From the NCBI GenBank assembly GCA_949358305.1, contig OX442314.1, positions 5,769,087 to 5,833,086 on the forward strand: 64,000 bases of DNA, given 5' to 3'. Shown piece after piece: positions 1 to 10,888 of this stretch. Under the pieces are notes generated by a model that was not told where the DNA came from, made no database searches, and was given only the letters and a program-made list of their open reading frames with translations. This DNA is from Strigamia acuminata. Its lineage: Eukaryota; Arthropoda; Chilopoda; Geophilomorpha; Linotaeniidae. A program made the translations under genes and the position numbers. The stretch's first letter is position 1; every line of letters begins with the position of its first letter.

Positions 1-1718
1 TCTGCGATGCATCTCTTGATGCGATCTGCGCAATACATCCAATAGTACTCTGACATATTTCTCTGGGTTGTTCTTGTCAAATGGATTAGCATGTTTGATA
101 ATCCTTGGGTCGAAGGGTAATGTTACGATTCTCCCCGTGTTGAGTAACATCGGGCTTGAGCCCGTTGCCGCTGAGACATTATTTCTCATCGCAAACGCGA
201 ATTCGTCTAAATAACGTGGCCATTGCGTGTGCACATCTGTGTACAAAGCCAGCATGGTTTTGATGTCCCTATTGGCTCGCTCTGTCGGGTTCGCCTGGGC
301 ATGGTACGTGCTTGTATGGGACGGGCGAATGTTGTACATTTCGCAATACTCATTGTAAATATCGGAAACAAATTGTTTTCCGTTATCGCTCACAATCTTT
401 TTGGGGTGTCCCCATCTGTTTGTAACAGATCTTAATTCTTAAACGCAGTTAGCGCTCGTGGCTTTGGTCAAAGCCTTAATTTCAACGAACTTGGTACAAT
501 TATCAATAATGACAAAAATATACTGGTTTTGGGACCTTCCCGCGGGTTTTGGGCCCATCAAGTCCATGTTAATACATTCCCAAGGATTGGTCATGTTATG
601 CGGTGTGTAAGGAGCTGCGTGCCTTTTCTGTTGAATAGGCTTGTACTGGGCACAGTGCGTGCAGCTTTTGACGTAGTTCCTGACACTTTTACTCATACCA
701 GGCCAGAAATATATTAAACGAGTTTTTTCAAGCGTCTTACTCATCCCAGCGTGACCGCTTAGGGGGTGGCCATGACAAGCGAAGAGTACTCGTTTTACGA
801 GTGAACTGGGTACAACGGCTTTAAAGCCGTTTCCCGAATCGTTTAATTCCTCTTCGAACGAAGGGTTAAAATAGATGATCATTTGATCACCATCAGCTTC
901 TTTTTTGTCTAAACAATAGTTTTTGACTTTGTTTTTCCATTCTTTTATTTCAGATTGTGGTATCCCAACAACCTTGTCATTCAATAAATATTCTCGAATG
1001 CGTTTGCATTCAGTATCTAGTAACTGAGCATCTATTATTTCTCTCCTTGTAGGAGGGACTTCTTTAAGTACTTCAGTCAACGCACTGTACAAGGTTTCTT
1101 GTACTTCCTCCCCCTCCTTTTCTTCAGAACATTCTTTAGAATTTTCTGAAAAATAGGAACGCATACTGGCCAAAAATTCTCTTTTTTCTGGGGCACGATT
1201 TAATGAAACAGAAGGATTTCCGTCCCATTCAGGCCAGTATTGTTTAATTTCGACAGGTTCCACATGATCTCGAAGAGGAATGTCTTCCTCTGTTAGTGGG
1301 GCTCTAGAAAGTGCATCTGCAACTTGATTAGCAGCACCTTTTCGAAAAACAATTTTAAAATTTCCACATTGGATTCTTAAGGCCCATCGGCCAAATTTCC
1401 CAGATGGTTCAGGCGTTCGCATCAACCATTTCAGTGCTTCAGCATCTGATTCTAAAGTGAACGTACCATATTCGAGATATGGTTTAAATCAATCGATAGC
1501 CCACACGACTGCGAGACATTCGAATTCCGGCGTTGTATAACGCTTCTCCGCTCCACGCAAAACTCTGCTTGCATATGCTACAGGTCTGGGTACAGAAATG
1601 TTTTTCTGCTTCTTTTCGTCGAATATATCGACGTCTTGGCAAAGGACAGCTCCTAAGCCTTCATGAGAGGCGTCAGTCATGACGACAAATGGCAGAGTCA
1701 TGTCCGGTTTGTGTAGAC

Positions 1719-2151
1719 CAGCGTTTCCCAAATGGTGAGGCGCGCCTCACTGGTGAGGCGCAAGCTGATTTTTGGTGGGGCGCGATGCATCACTCACAAA
1801 AATTTTTTTTTTTTAATTTTAACAATCAAACTAACTTATAGACATGATGCCCTCCCCCTAGAATAGTGCACTGTCTTGTTGTCTAGAAGAGTCTATTCTA
1901 TCTAGACAATATACAACTGCTAAATTCAAATCCATTTCAGTTTGTGTGCTCAATTCTATTATGGATAAATGGCTGATAAATAAGCCTTCATGCTCATAAA
2001 ATTATATGTAAAATTGTATTATATAAAAATTTCTTTTTTCTTTTTAGTAGTTCATTTTTGAAAAATTTAATGCACTGGTAGATGAAGTGGGGCGCGGAAG
2101 ATCGCCATGCTTAAAAATGGGGCGCGATGCTAAAAAGTTTGGGAACCCCTG
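1719..2151. mobile_element. Non-autonomous hAT MITE inside A1 pol
   Basis: A 433 bp insertion bounded by an exact 8 bp target duplication, GTGTAGAC, at 1711-1718 and 2152-2159. The inverted ends are CAGCGTTTCCCAAA and CAGGGGTTCCCAAA, typical of hAT elements. The empty site is preserved in A2 near 14931-14938. It has no coding capacity. The left subterminal region has a 16 bp perfect palindrome (GTGAGGCGCGCCTCAC), and GGGGCGCG motifs recur near both ends, a likely transposase-binding arrangement. Confidence 0.92.
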
Positions 2152-3919
2152 GTGTAGACAATTGTCGCCACAAAGTAGCTCTTTAATTTTATTAAACGCT
2201 TCTGTCTGCTCATCTCCCCATTCAAATGGAGTTTTCTCATTCATCATACGTGTGTATGGTGCGGCAATAGTTCCGTGATTTGGAACAAACTTCCTGAAGA
2301 AGTTAGTCATGCCGTGAAAGCGCTGAATGTCTTTAGCACACGTGGGGGTGGGAAATTTCATAATCACCGATATTTTATCGGGATCACCGAAGAGACCTTC
2401 GGGTTTAATCCAGTGGCCCAAGAATTTTAATTCTGTACGCCCAAAACGAGATTTCGCTTTATTTATTGTCATGTTGGCTTGGTTAAGCCTTTCTAGAACA
2501 TCTCGAACGTGTTTGAGATGATCATCCCAATTATCTGAATATACAATTACATCATCCAAATAGACTAACGCGTAGTCTTGTAAAGCTGAGCCTAAAATGC
2601 CTTCCATCAGACGCTGGAAAGTACAAGGCGCATTGCAAAGGCCAAACGGCATTCGCACAAACTGATATGGACCATTTGGCGTGTAAAATGCCGTCTTTGG
2701 ACGATCTTCTTTACACATCTCGACTTGGTAGTAACCTTTGACAAGGTCAATTGACGTAAAATACCTAGCAGGACCAGTATTATGCAATAAAAGGTCAATA
2801 CTTGGCATTTGTATTACTTTGACTTCGGTGATGGCATTTAGCCACCTGTAGTCGATGCACATCCTATACGAGCCGTCAGGCTTCGCAACAATGACTGGAT
2901 GACTTATAAATGGCCCTTTGGCCTTTTCAATAAGTCCATCCTGTTCAAGCTCTGCAGCAAGTTTGGTCATAATGGCTCTCTTGGCCGGGTTATACATTCT
3001 ATACTGCATTTTGGGCAATGAATGCCCTTCTTTGAACTTAATACGATGTTGGGTCACGTTAGTGCACCCAACTTGATCACGAAATACATTCGGTACCGAG
3101 TTAACCACTTCGCGAAGTGCTAGTCTTTGTTCCGGAGTGCAGTCGCTCTCCTCAACTAATTTTTCATCCCAAGTCAACACAGGAGTGTCTGTTAACTCAA
3201 TTGAGTTGAGAGTGGACGACAGTCCTAAATAATCGTAAGTAATTCGATTTAACGGGGCGAGGGCCAAATTGGCTTCTTCCGATTCATAAGGAGCGGACCA
3301 ATTAAGTTTATCTGCACAAGAGAACTCTTGTAAATGTGGATGCGGACTGATTTTCTGTCTGCGCATGAAATTGTGACCAAGTATCAAGCCACAAACTCGT
3401 TTTGCCAAAACGATGAAATTCATTGGTGTAAATTCATCAGCCCATTGCACGCACAAAGTTATTTGTCCGACAGGCTTGTGTGCTACGCCTACAGCGTTAA
3501 CCAACATATTTCTGGGGGCCTCTTGCAAAAATTCGGGCAGAGCCTGAGTTTCAGACAAAAGTTGTTCTCCAATGTAACATTGAGATGCTCCTGTATCCAT
3601 GAGCGCGTTGTAGGTGAGCCCACCAATTGTGATCTTCATTCGAGGATCATCTTTATTATTACCCAAAGTAATATTGTGCAAATTATTACCACCTATGACT
3701 CTGTTGAGTCGGCGAAATCTACAGAATTTCTTCGTGTAACACTTGTGTGGAAACAATGTCAGATTTTTTAATTGTTCTGTCATTTCTTGCAGATTTTCCT
3801 CTACTCCGCCACTATGACTAGTGGCTACTTCAAGACAAGTTGTGTCTATATCCATAAATAAAGATTCTGACGTAGCATTAGCCACTTCTGGGGATGGAAT
3901 AAACCTTCGTCCCCCGGAT

Positions 3920-6169
3920 CTAGTTTTTTGAACTAGTAGCACTTGAATCTGTCGATTCGGGCTTGATCAAAGTTTTGACCATTTCTGCCAACGAGTTGGT
4001 CAGCGAAGTTTGTAACTTAGTTTCAAAAGTATTTAATTTCGCATCAAGTTTAGCATCTAGTGTTGCATCCAACACTTCTTGAGTTATCCACCTATTATTA
4101 GGCCGTTTAGAGGTTGGATCCACAGTTGGGGAATCCGGAGTACCACGTTTTTGTAACTCTTCAGAGTTGAAATTTGTACGTGGTTTTGAATTTGTACATT
4201 CCCGACGCATATGTCCGGGCTGTTTACAGTTGTAACAGACTAATTGACCACGTCTAGTCTGATCTACTACTCCATTTATTAAATAAACGGCTTCGCACTC
4301 CTCAGGTAACTCTTCATCACAAATATTAAGTTGTTCTTGTGAATCCAAAGTTAAAGATTTAGCATTTGTCTTCGGCTGAGGACGAGTGTCAGTTTTCCGA
4401 GGTGGAAAAACAACCGGATTGGAATTATTTTCCTTTGCTCCATTAGCTGTACGACTGTACAAGCTTTTGCTTTTTGTAACCGCGCTATAAATCTCTGTTA
4501 GAGGTAAGTCAGCTAGGCCTTGCATATGCAAAAGCAAATCGTTAGCAGGAGTTACACTCCCGATAAACAGACTTCCAGCCCCTTTCGCATCGAGGTTGTC
4601 TTGTAATATCCATAACTGGTAATATTTGTGCATAAAGTCGTAAAGACTTTCTGTTTCAAGTTGTCTCAACTTGGTCAGTTGGTTCGTCTGCTCTTGTCGA
4701 GTGGCTACGAACCTCTCTTTGAACGCTTGTTCAAATATATCCCAAGATGTGAAATCTCCTCTCCTTTCATGGAACCAACCATGCGCTTGCTCGGTTAGAT
4801 AACCAGCAACGCCTTTAACAAGCATGTCATCGAGTGACATGTTTCGCAGGAAAGCGACATTTTTTACGATAGTGAGAAAGCGTTCGCTTTCATCTGCCTA
4901 TCCAGAGAATACAGGAATATCTGGGGGCTTCAAACTGTTAGTTTGAGGGACAATGGCGGAACTTTTTCCAGCCTGCATTAATTTGTGCATGGTCGTGGCA
5001 ATTGACGCGAGGTCATCAGCCGTCATTCCAAAGCTGCTTGGAGGACGCGAATGGTCATTCGACGATCCACCAGTGTTTGATTGACTCGAGTTATTTTGAC
5101 TTGAGCCACCATTGTTGGGGTTGAAATTATTCGACCCTCCTTGATTTGGTCTACTGTGGTTACCAAAATTCGAATGGTTATTCGAATTACCTTGGTTCCC
5201 ATAATTCGAATGATTATTAGAATTACCCCGATTGTCAAAATTCGGACGGTTGTTCGAACTTCCTGGGCCACCAAAATTCGGACGATTGTTCGAATTGCCT
5301 GGTGTACCGTGATTCAAATAATTATTGGAATCTCCTGGCGTTTCCGGATTAGAAGGATTATTTAAATCATTCATATCAATTGGGTTATTCGAGTTCGGAG
5401 GAACTGGGTGACCCCTTTGCATGTTAGGTGCTGGACTAGAATTGTTTGCAAATCTAGAATTTGGGTCAAAACGGCGGTTTGGACCTCTTGTCGTACCTAA
5501 ATTTGGGTTCAAATTTCCAGCGAGATTCGGACAACTATTTGATCCGTTTGGAAAACTTGGATTAGGGTTGGCCATATTAGGCGGACCCAAATTCGCTCTG
5601 TTGAACGTATTCTCAAAGTTCTCTGGATGTGTAAATCCTCTTTGTTGGTTGCGAGCGAAGTTATTCGCTCGTAATCGTTGTTGGAAAGCACGATTAAAAT
5701 CTCCTGGTGTCAAATTCGACTGATCTTGACGAGGAGGTTGTGCATTTTTATTTCTATATCTAGAAATAGGCGTCGAAGGAGTGGGACTAAAATTATTTAA
5801 TCTTTGGCTGGCTGGGGAATTAGGATGCTCCGACGTAGCACGACGTGTGTGCACGAAATCTAATACTTCAGTCAAAGATCTAAATTGGTTTGGGTTCAAA
5901 CCGTGATCCTGACAAAATAATAGACCGCCTCGGCCTAAATGAGAACCTTCAGGAATGCATTCCTCTTCTCCAGGCGGAGTGGGTTCACGTGGAATCCTAT
6001 TTTCACCAGATGGTCCGGCTGTTTCATTTGAAACGCCATTGTGGACCGCGTGGTTTCCCACTTCTTCCATTCCAGTAGGAACAGGTACAAACCCGGATAG
6101 ATTCATTCCACCGGTCAAACAAGTTCTTTCCTTACCACGGGTGTTCATGTGATGCTGGTTATTAGTCAT
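3920..6169 (-). pseudogene. gag: A1 gag, interrupted by a nonsense codon
   Basis: Structural protein of the particle. The ATG at 6169 aligns with the A2 gag start. The N-terminal half is rich in Asn, Ser, Pro and Gly, with repeated SNNxxNF-like units at about 5080-5350, and looks disordered. The C-terminal half has the retrotransposon gag core and one zinc knuckle, CYNCKQPGHMRREC (CX2CX4HX4C), near 4195-4240. A TAG at 4898-4900 falls in the link between the halves; A2 has Lys there, so this is a Lys-to-stop change. Both halves stay open, which suggests recent damage. Confidence 0.9.
3923..3929 (-). promoter_or_regulatory. -1 ribosomal frameshift site A AAA AAC (A1)
   Basis: On the minus strand the gag frame reads A AAA AAC and then TAG at once (3920-3922). 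This is a textbook X XXY YYZ slippery heptamer. The pol frame is -1 relative to gag and is open across the heptamer. A2 has the same site at the same place. Confidence 0.85.
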
Positions 6170-7263
6170 AACTAAACTTAAAACTGAGAAAATTTCCTAA
6201 GTCTGAGAGATAACGATGAAGTTGCAAACGTTCAGGAGGGTCGCAAACGAAGCAGTGGTCACACTATTCGAAAGGAAGTATGGGTACTTCAAGACACCTC
6301 TCTGATTGGTCAAGTATCAACGCTAATCTCGCGAGAGTCCAATCTCATCCGAGATTGGTGGAAATCACTAAGTTCGTGGAACCTTAATCTTGTCAGATTT
6401 CAGTGTTATGACGTAGTCCCAAACAATATGGATACTTTTCAAAGTACTCTAAAATATTATCAAATTTATTTAATAAAAATGACCATTCCATGAGAATTTT
6501 AAAGTATTAAAACCCACAATTTTAATAAAGCGCGTCAAATCGTTTGAGTCGACGGCTTCTCTGCACAACTTGGTTGCTAGGCAACACAACAACGAGAATT
6601 TTTTTCGCTAAATTTGAATGGTATTCCATTCTTAAAATTCGATTCCAAGGTCTTGAAATCATGACCTAACCGACATTTTAATGTAGGACAAGTCTGTAAA
6701 ATAAGGTAAACTATTTTTGAAATAAAATATAAATTTTAATTCCTTCGAAAATGTCAATTTTCTGTCTAATTTATTTGGGCAAATAAATTTAGGTTTAACT
6801 TGAAGTCTCAAGCAAAATACATGTGAATAAATATTCTAAGAATAAAACAACTGTTAAAAAGATAGAATTCTTTAAGAATTCCGTCAAAAGGTCAATTTTT
6901 CAAAATTAGGCCCGACCGCGTGGTTTTGTCAGATTGTCGACGACAAAGTGACGCTACCCGGGCGGGGCCCACTTTAACAAGTTCGGGCAAAATTCTCATT
7001 CTCGGGGTTGGGCCTTTAGGCCTGACCACGCGGTAGAAATTATTAGTTTTGTTAAAACACATATTTTCCACGACGGAAAATCGGAATAAAGTGAATTACA
7101 CTTACTTTCTTGCGAGAAGTCCTAAACAGAATAAAATATATTAGACACAAATATAAATTTCGCTCGAAATTTATTTTACACACAAAAATCACCATAAACG
7201 TTACACTACTCGAATTCATCATAGACATGCAAAACTTCAAATTTATTTAAAATTTGGCAGCCT
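6170..7263 (-). other. A1 untranslated leader
   Basis: About 1.1 kb between primer site and gag ATG, without a credible ORF. It is homologous to the A2 leader (18913-20040), including a GC-rich block around 6905-7035 beside AT-rich sequence. It presumably holds packaging signals. Confidence 0.7.
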
Positions 7264-7281
7264 ATCTCGGTAGAACCTCCA
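7264..7281 (-). other. Primer binding site, tRNA-Gln (A1)
   Basis: Read on the minus strand this is TGGAGGTTCTACCGAGAT, two bases after the LTR end. It is complementary to the 3' end of a tRNA-Gln (...CTCGGTAGAACCT plus CCA). The same site occurs in A2 and in the gag-only element D. Confidence 0.85.
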
Positions 7282-7283
7282 CT

Positions 7284-9021
7284 TGTGACGATTCTACTTT
7301 TGGGCTAATTTATTAGAACTTTTGAGATAGATAATTCGGTTTATACAAGACGTTGCTAAGTTTAGCAACAACCTAACCGAGATAAGCTACGGAAGTCTTT
7401 ACCAAGATGAATATGTGATCCAATAGAAATAACTTACAGTTTTAGTGTGATATAACATATTTATTAATAAATATTACTGATAACAAAGATGGGTTCTTGA
7501 CGCGTGTAAACGAGCGGCATCAACTGGTTGAGGATCCGGGCGAAGCCAAAGGGATACGGCTGACTTGCGGCATCGTCACAAATATCGCTACGGAGACGTG
7601 TTTGGTCCGCAGCTCGAGTATCTAATAATGCGAAGAGTCCTTCGCATAAGTGGGAATATTCAGCAGAATATTCCATGTTCCAAATGAATAAAGTAAAATA
7701 ATTAGTGGAATACAACAAATGAATTGTTGTATAAATATTAATTGGGCGGGGACCGTCACGACAATTGAGAGAACGTCGCGGGAGTTGTTGAGACTCCATC
7801 CGCCAGCATGCCTTACGACGACAAGATCTCGTGATCAGGCGCCGAGTATTTAATTGTGTGCTTTAACTCGCTATCGGTGGTACCAACCACCAGGCAAACA
7901 TTTCTATGGACTTACCGGGTTTAAAAGATATTGCCAATACAGGATTACCAATGCCCGAGTAATTTGTTTAACACGACATATTTTATATATCGTTCACGGG
8001 TTACTAACCCGGAGGGTACAATGGGGCGGGGACCGTCACGACAGTCGAGAGAACCATCGCGGGAGGATTTAACTCCTCCATCCGCCAGCATGCCTTACGA
8101 TGACGGGATCCATTGATCGAGCACCGGGTAAAATATTAATCGGCCACTGCCGTTGGATTACCATTATCCAGGTAGTTATTTATCGCAACATCTTGAAGAT
8201 ATTACTCACGGGCTACCAACCCGGCGTGTCACCTGTGCATTAGGCCTTTACCGACTTTTAACGAACGGAAGGACCAATCGTAGAAAGACGGGAACCTGCG
8301 TGGGCAGTTTACAACAGCCATCCTGCAGCGGACTGAGGCCAGTTAGCTGAGGGACCTACTTTCATTTAGCAAGGTCGTACTGTATACGACCGTTATATTA
8401 AGCCACCGTACGAAATCCTACTGTCCCGTAGAACAGCTGGCTAACGTTACGGGGCCATTTCATGCGAATGCATGTCTATTACCGGAGTTGGCCTTTCCGA
8501 AAAGGCCCTACAACAACAATAACAATAGTAATGAATACCGATTGTGGAGAGCTGAGGTGGCCTGATGTGTCGATAAGAAAGTGAGATCAAACGATAACAA
8601 CAATTCAATTACAGACATTTACAGTTATCAAGCCAGGGAGATAGTGGGTGAGAAACTGATGCTTATATAGTTCTGTAGAACTACTAGATTGGCGACAGCC
8701 AATCAGCGTACGAATTGGCGGATTCGTGGGTCACTAGGCCGGACCTAATATATGACTATGTCCAGATGGGCCCAGTTGGGGTCCGGAAGGGTCCGATTGG
8801 TTCCCTTCGACAGGTAAGTAATGTGGATATTGATTCGATAGAATCAACATTGTCAAGTAAATAATACTTAGTTTATATCGAATAAAATAGTTATATTTTA
8901 TTCACCGTGTCTAAATAATTATTTATCACACTTTTAGTTTTATCGAGTTTGAATTACGCGCGTTTGGTAAACAGCGCCATCTATTGTGAACATTGATAAA
9001 TACGGATTTGTAATCATCACA
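7284..9021 (-). repeat. A-family LTR, 5' LTR of A1
   Basis: A 1738 bp LTR. In sense it starts TGTGATGATTAC and ends AATCGTCACA. A TATA box (CTATATAAG in sense) lies at 8662-8670, and a consensus splice donor (GTAAGT in sense) lies at 7432-7437 near the U5 end. It contains the duplicated hairpin module described for the solo LTR and is the most diverged A LTR here. Confidence 0.9.
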
Positions 9022-9065
9022 CAGTCATTTCAGTCAAATAATTCATTTGACTTTGAATGCACCTA

Positions 9066-10089
9066 ATGACTGAGTAGAAATAACTTACAGTATTAGTGTG
9101 ACATAACATATTTATTACTAAATATTAACGATAACATAATTGGGTTCTTGACGCGTGTAAACGGGCGGCATCAACTGGTTGAGGATCCGGGCGAAGCCAA
9201 AGGGATACGGCTGACTTGCGGCATCGTCACAAATAACGCTACGGAGACGTATTTGGTCCGCAGCTCGAGTATCTAATGATGCGAAGAGTCCTTCGCACAA
9301 ATAGAAATATTCGGCAGAATATTCCATATTCCAAATGAATAAATGTAAAGTGATTAATGGAATATAACAAATGAATTGTTATATAAATATTAATTGGGCG
9401 GGGACCGTCACGACAATTGAGAGAACGTCGCGGGAGTTGTTGAGACTCCATCCGCCAGCATGCCTTACGACGACAAGATCTCGTGATCAGGCGCCGAGTA
9501 TTTAATTGTACGCTTTAATTCGCTATCGGTGGTACCAACCACCAGGTAAACATTTCTATGGACTTACCGGGTTTAAAAGATATTGCCAATACAGGATTAC
9601 CAATGCCCGAGTAATTTGTTTAACACGATATATTTTATATATCGTTCACGGGTTACTAACCCGGAGGGTACGATGGGGCGGGGATCGTCACGACGGTCGA
9701 AAGAACCATCGCGGGAGGATTTGACTCCTCCATCCGCCAGCATGCCTTACGATGGCGGGATCCAATGATCGAGCACCGGGTAAAATATTATTTGGCCACT
9801 GCCGTTGGATTATCATTATCCAGGTAGTTATTTATCGCAACAGTTGGGGGTGGGAAGGGTCCAATTGGCCCCCTTCGACAGGTAAGTAATGTGGATATTG
9901 ATTCGATAGGATCAACTTTGTCAATTAAATAATACTTAGTTTATATAGAATAAAATAGTTATATTTTATTCACCGTGTCTAAATAATTATTTATCACACT
10001 TTTAGTTTTATCGAGTTTGAATTACGCGCGTTTGGTAAACAGCGCCATCTATTGTGAACATTGATAAATACGGATTTGTAATCATCACA
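9066..10089 (-). repeat. A2 3' LTR, truncated and internally deleted
   Basis: It matches A LTRs from the U3 start (10089, CATCACA on the plus strand) but lacks about 610 bp internally, with the join near 9840. It also stops near 9066, about 140 bp short of the expected U5 end. The next 44 bp up to A1 (9022-9065) match no other A LTR that I could see. Confidence 0.8.
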
Positions 10090-10091
10090 CA

Positions 10092-10101
10092 TCCCCCGGT
10101 G
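10092..10101 (-). other. Polypurine tract of A2
   Basis: In sense CACCGGGGGA, followed by TG and then the LTR start TGTGATG. D has the same arrangement (AAGGGGGA, TG, TGTGACG). It primes plus-strand synthesis. A second copy of the same 10 bases lies at 13323-13332. Confidence 0.65.
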
Positions 10102-10888
10102 ACAATCATAGAGTTTACCAACTTTTTAATTGTCATTCTTAATGTATAAGAAATGTTCACCTAATTCTATCGAAGTAATCCACTTGGTAAGTATTTTATT
10201 AAACTTAATCACGTTATTTCTTTCAGAAACTTCGTCACCCGATTAGACTAATCGGCTTCACTGTACAACGCAACTCTCGGTTGCTAAGCGACGGAAATGA
10301 ACTCGTCCGAACATGGATACATGTTCGAGAAAATTAATTTCGATAGAAATTTAATTTCTCCTTCAAATAAACTCTTCAAGGCTCATTAATCAACACGATA
10401 ATCAATAAAATAAACTTATGCAAAATTTTATTTATCGAAAATCTAACTACTAACTTTTTATTACGATTGTCATAAAAAATTATCGAATTTCAACTTGAAA
10501 TTCTTCAACGCTTTGATCAAAGCAAAAACAAACACAATTTTCACAAATAATTATGAAATTTGAAAATAAATCAAACAAACATATATTAATATGATTAGTT
10601 TACACAAAATCAAATCGAATTCGGAAATAACAATTAAATTGAATCCAATTTGCAAAATTAACTATATTCGTCTGAATATTTAAAATGATTAGTTCTAATT
10701 TTAAACAAAACCGAACACACTACTCGTGAGAATACTGAAAATTGTAACACAACGAAACACTTGGAGTATTTTTAGTCATAAAAATCTCTACTCGGAAAAA
10801 ATAAACGAATGTTAATTTTGTCCCTTTTACTCCTTCTTTTCGACATCCGTCGAATCTTTCTCTTCCTTCTTCTCGACTTCAGCAGAAG
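10102..10888 (-). other. A2 3' untranslated region
   Basis: AT-rich stretch between ORF3 and the polypurine tract, with no gene. On the minus strand just after the ORF3 stop, another frame continues as a short Glu/Lys-rich stretch (10805-10885). This suggests ORF3 once had a longer acidic tail, lost to a small indel. Confidence 0.55.

Larger units (their letters stand above)
1..3929 (-). pseudogene. pol: A1 pol, disrupted (protease, RT, RNase H, integrase)
   Basis: Copying and integration polyprotein, entered from gag by a -1 shift at 3923-3929. Order: aspartic protease with DTGA near 3597; reverse transcriptase with YLDD near 2555; RNase H with TDAS near 1676; integrase with an HHCC zinc domain near 650-760, first Asp near 570, second Asp near 390 (SDNG) and the catalytic Glu near 281 (PTER). 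The Glu region is missing from A2. Breaks: the MITE at 1719-2151; an Arg CGA to TGA change at 1489-1491; a Gln CAA to TAA change at 439-441. A2 has sense codons at both stop positions, so these are recent nonsense changes. The integrase frame stays open from 438 to the left edge. Confidence 0.9.
1..9021 (-). mobile_element. Gypsy LTR retrotransposon copy A1, partial
   Basis: Antisense gypsy (Ty3-type) element. In element order it has a 5' LTR (9021 down to 7284), a tRNA-Gln primer site, a 1.1 kb leader, gag (6169 to 3920) and pol (from 3929 off the left edge). It is closely related to A2 further right, so each copy shows the other's lesions. A1 cannot be autonomous: gag has an internal TAG at 4898, pol is split by a hAT MITE, and pol has stops at 1489 and 439. 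Its ORF3 and 3' LTR lie outside the window. The 5' LTR is next to the truncated A2 3' LTR. A1 may have inserted into that LTR, but the other flank is not visible. Confidence 0.9.

Noticed and set aside
7464-8350. Several 60-110 codon ORFs on both strands of the A LTR
   Set aside because: Apart from the one recurrent 69-codon frame they differ between copies, and they overlap structured noncoding repeats.
10805-10885. A separate small Lys/Glu-rich gene after A2 ORF3
   Set aside because: More likely the frameshifted tail of ORF3; no start codon of its own.
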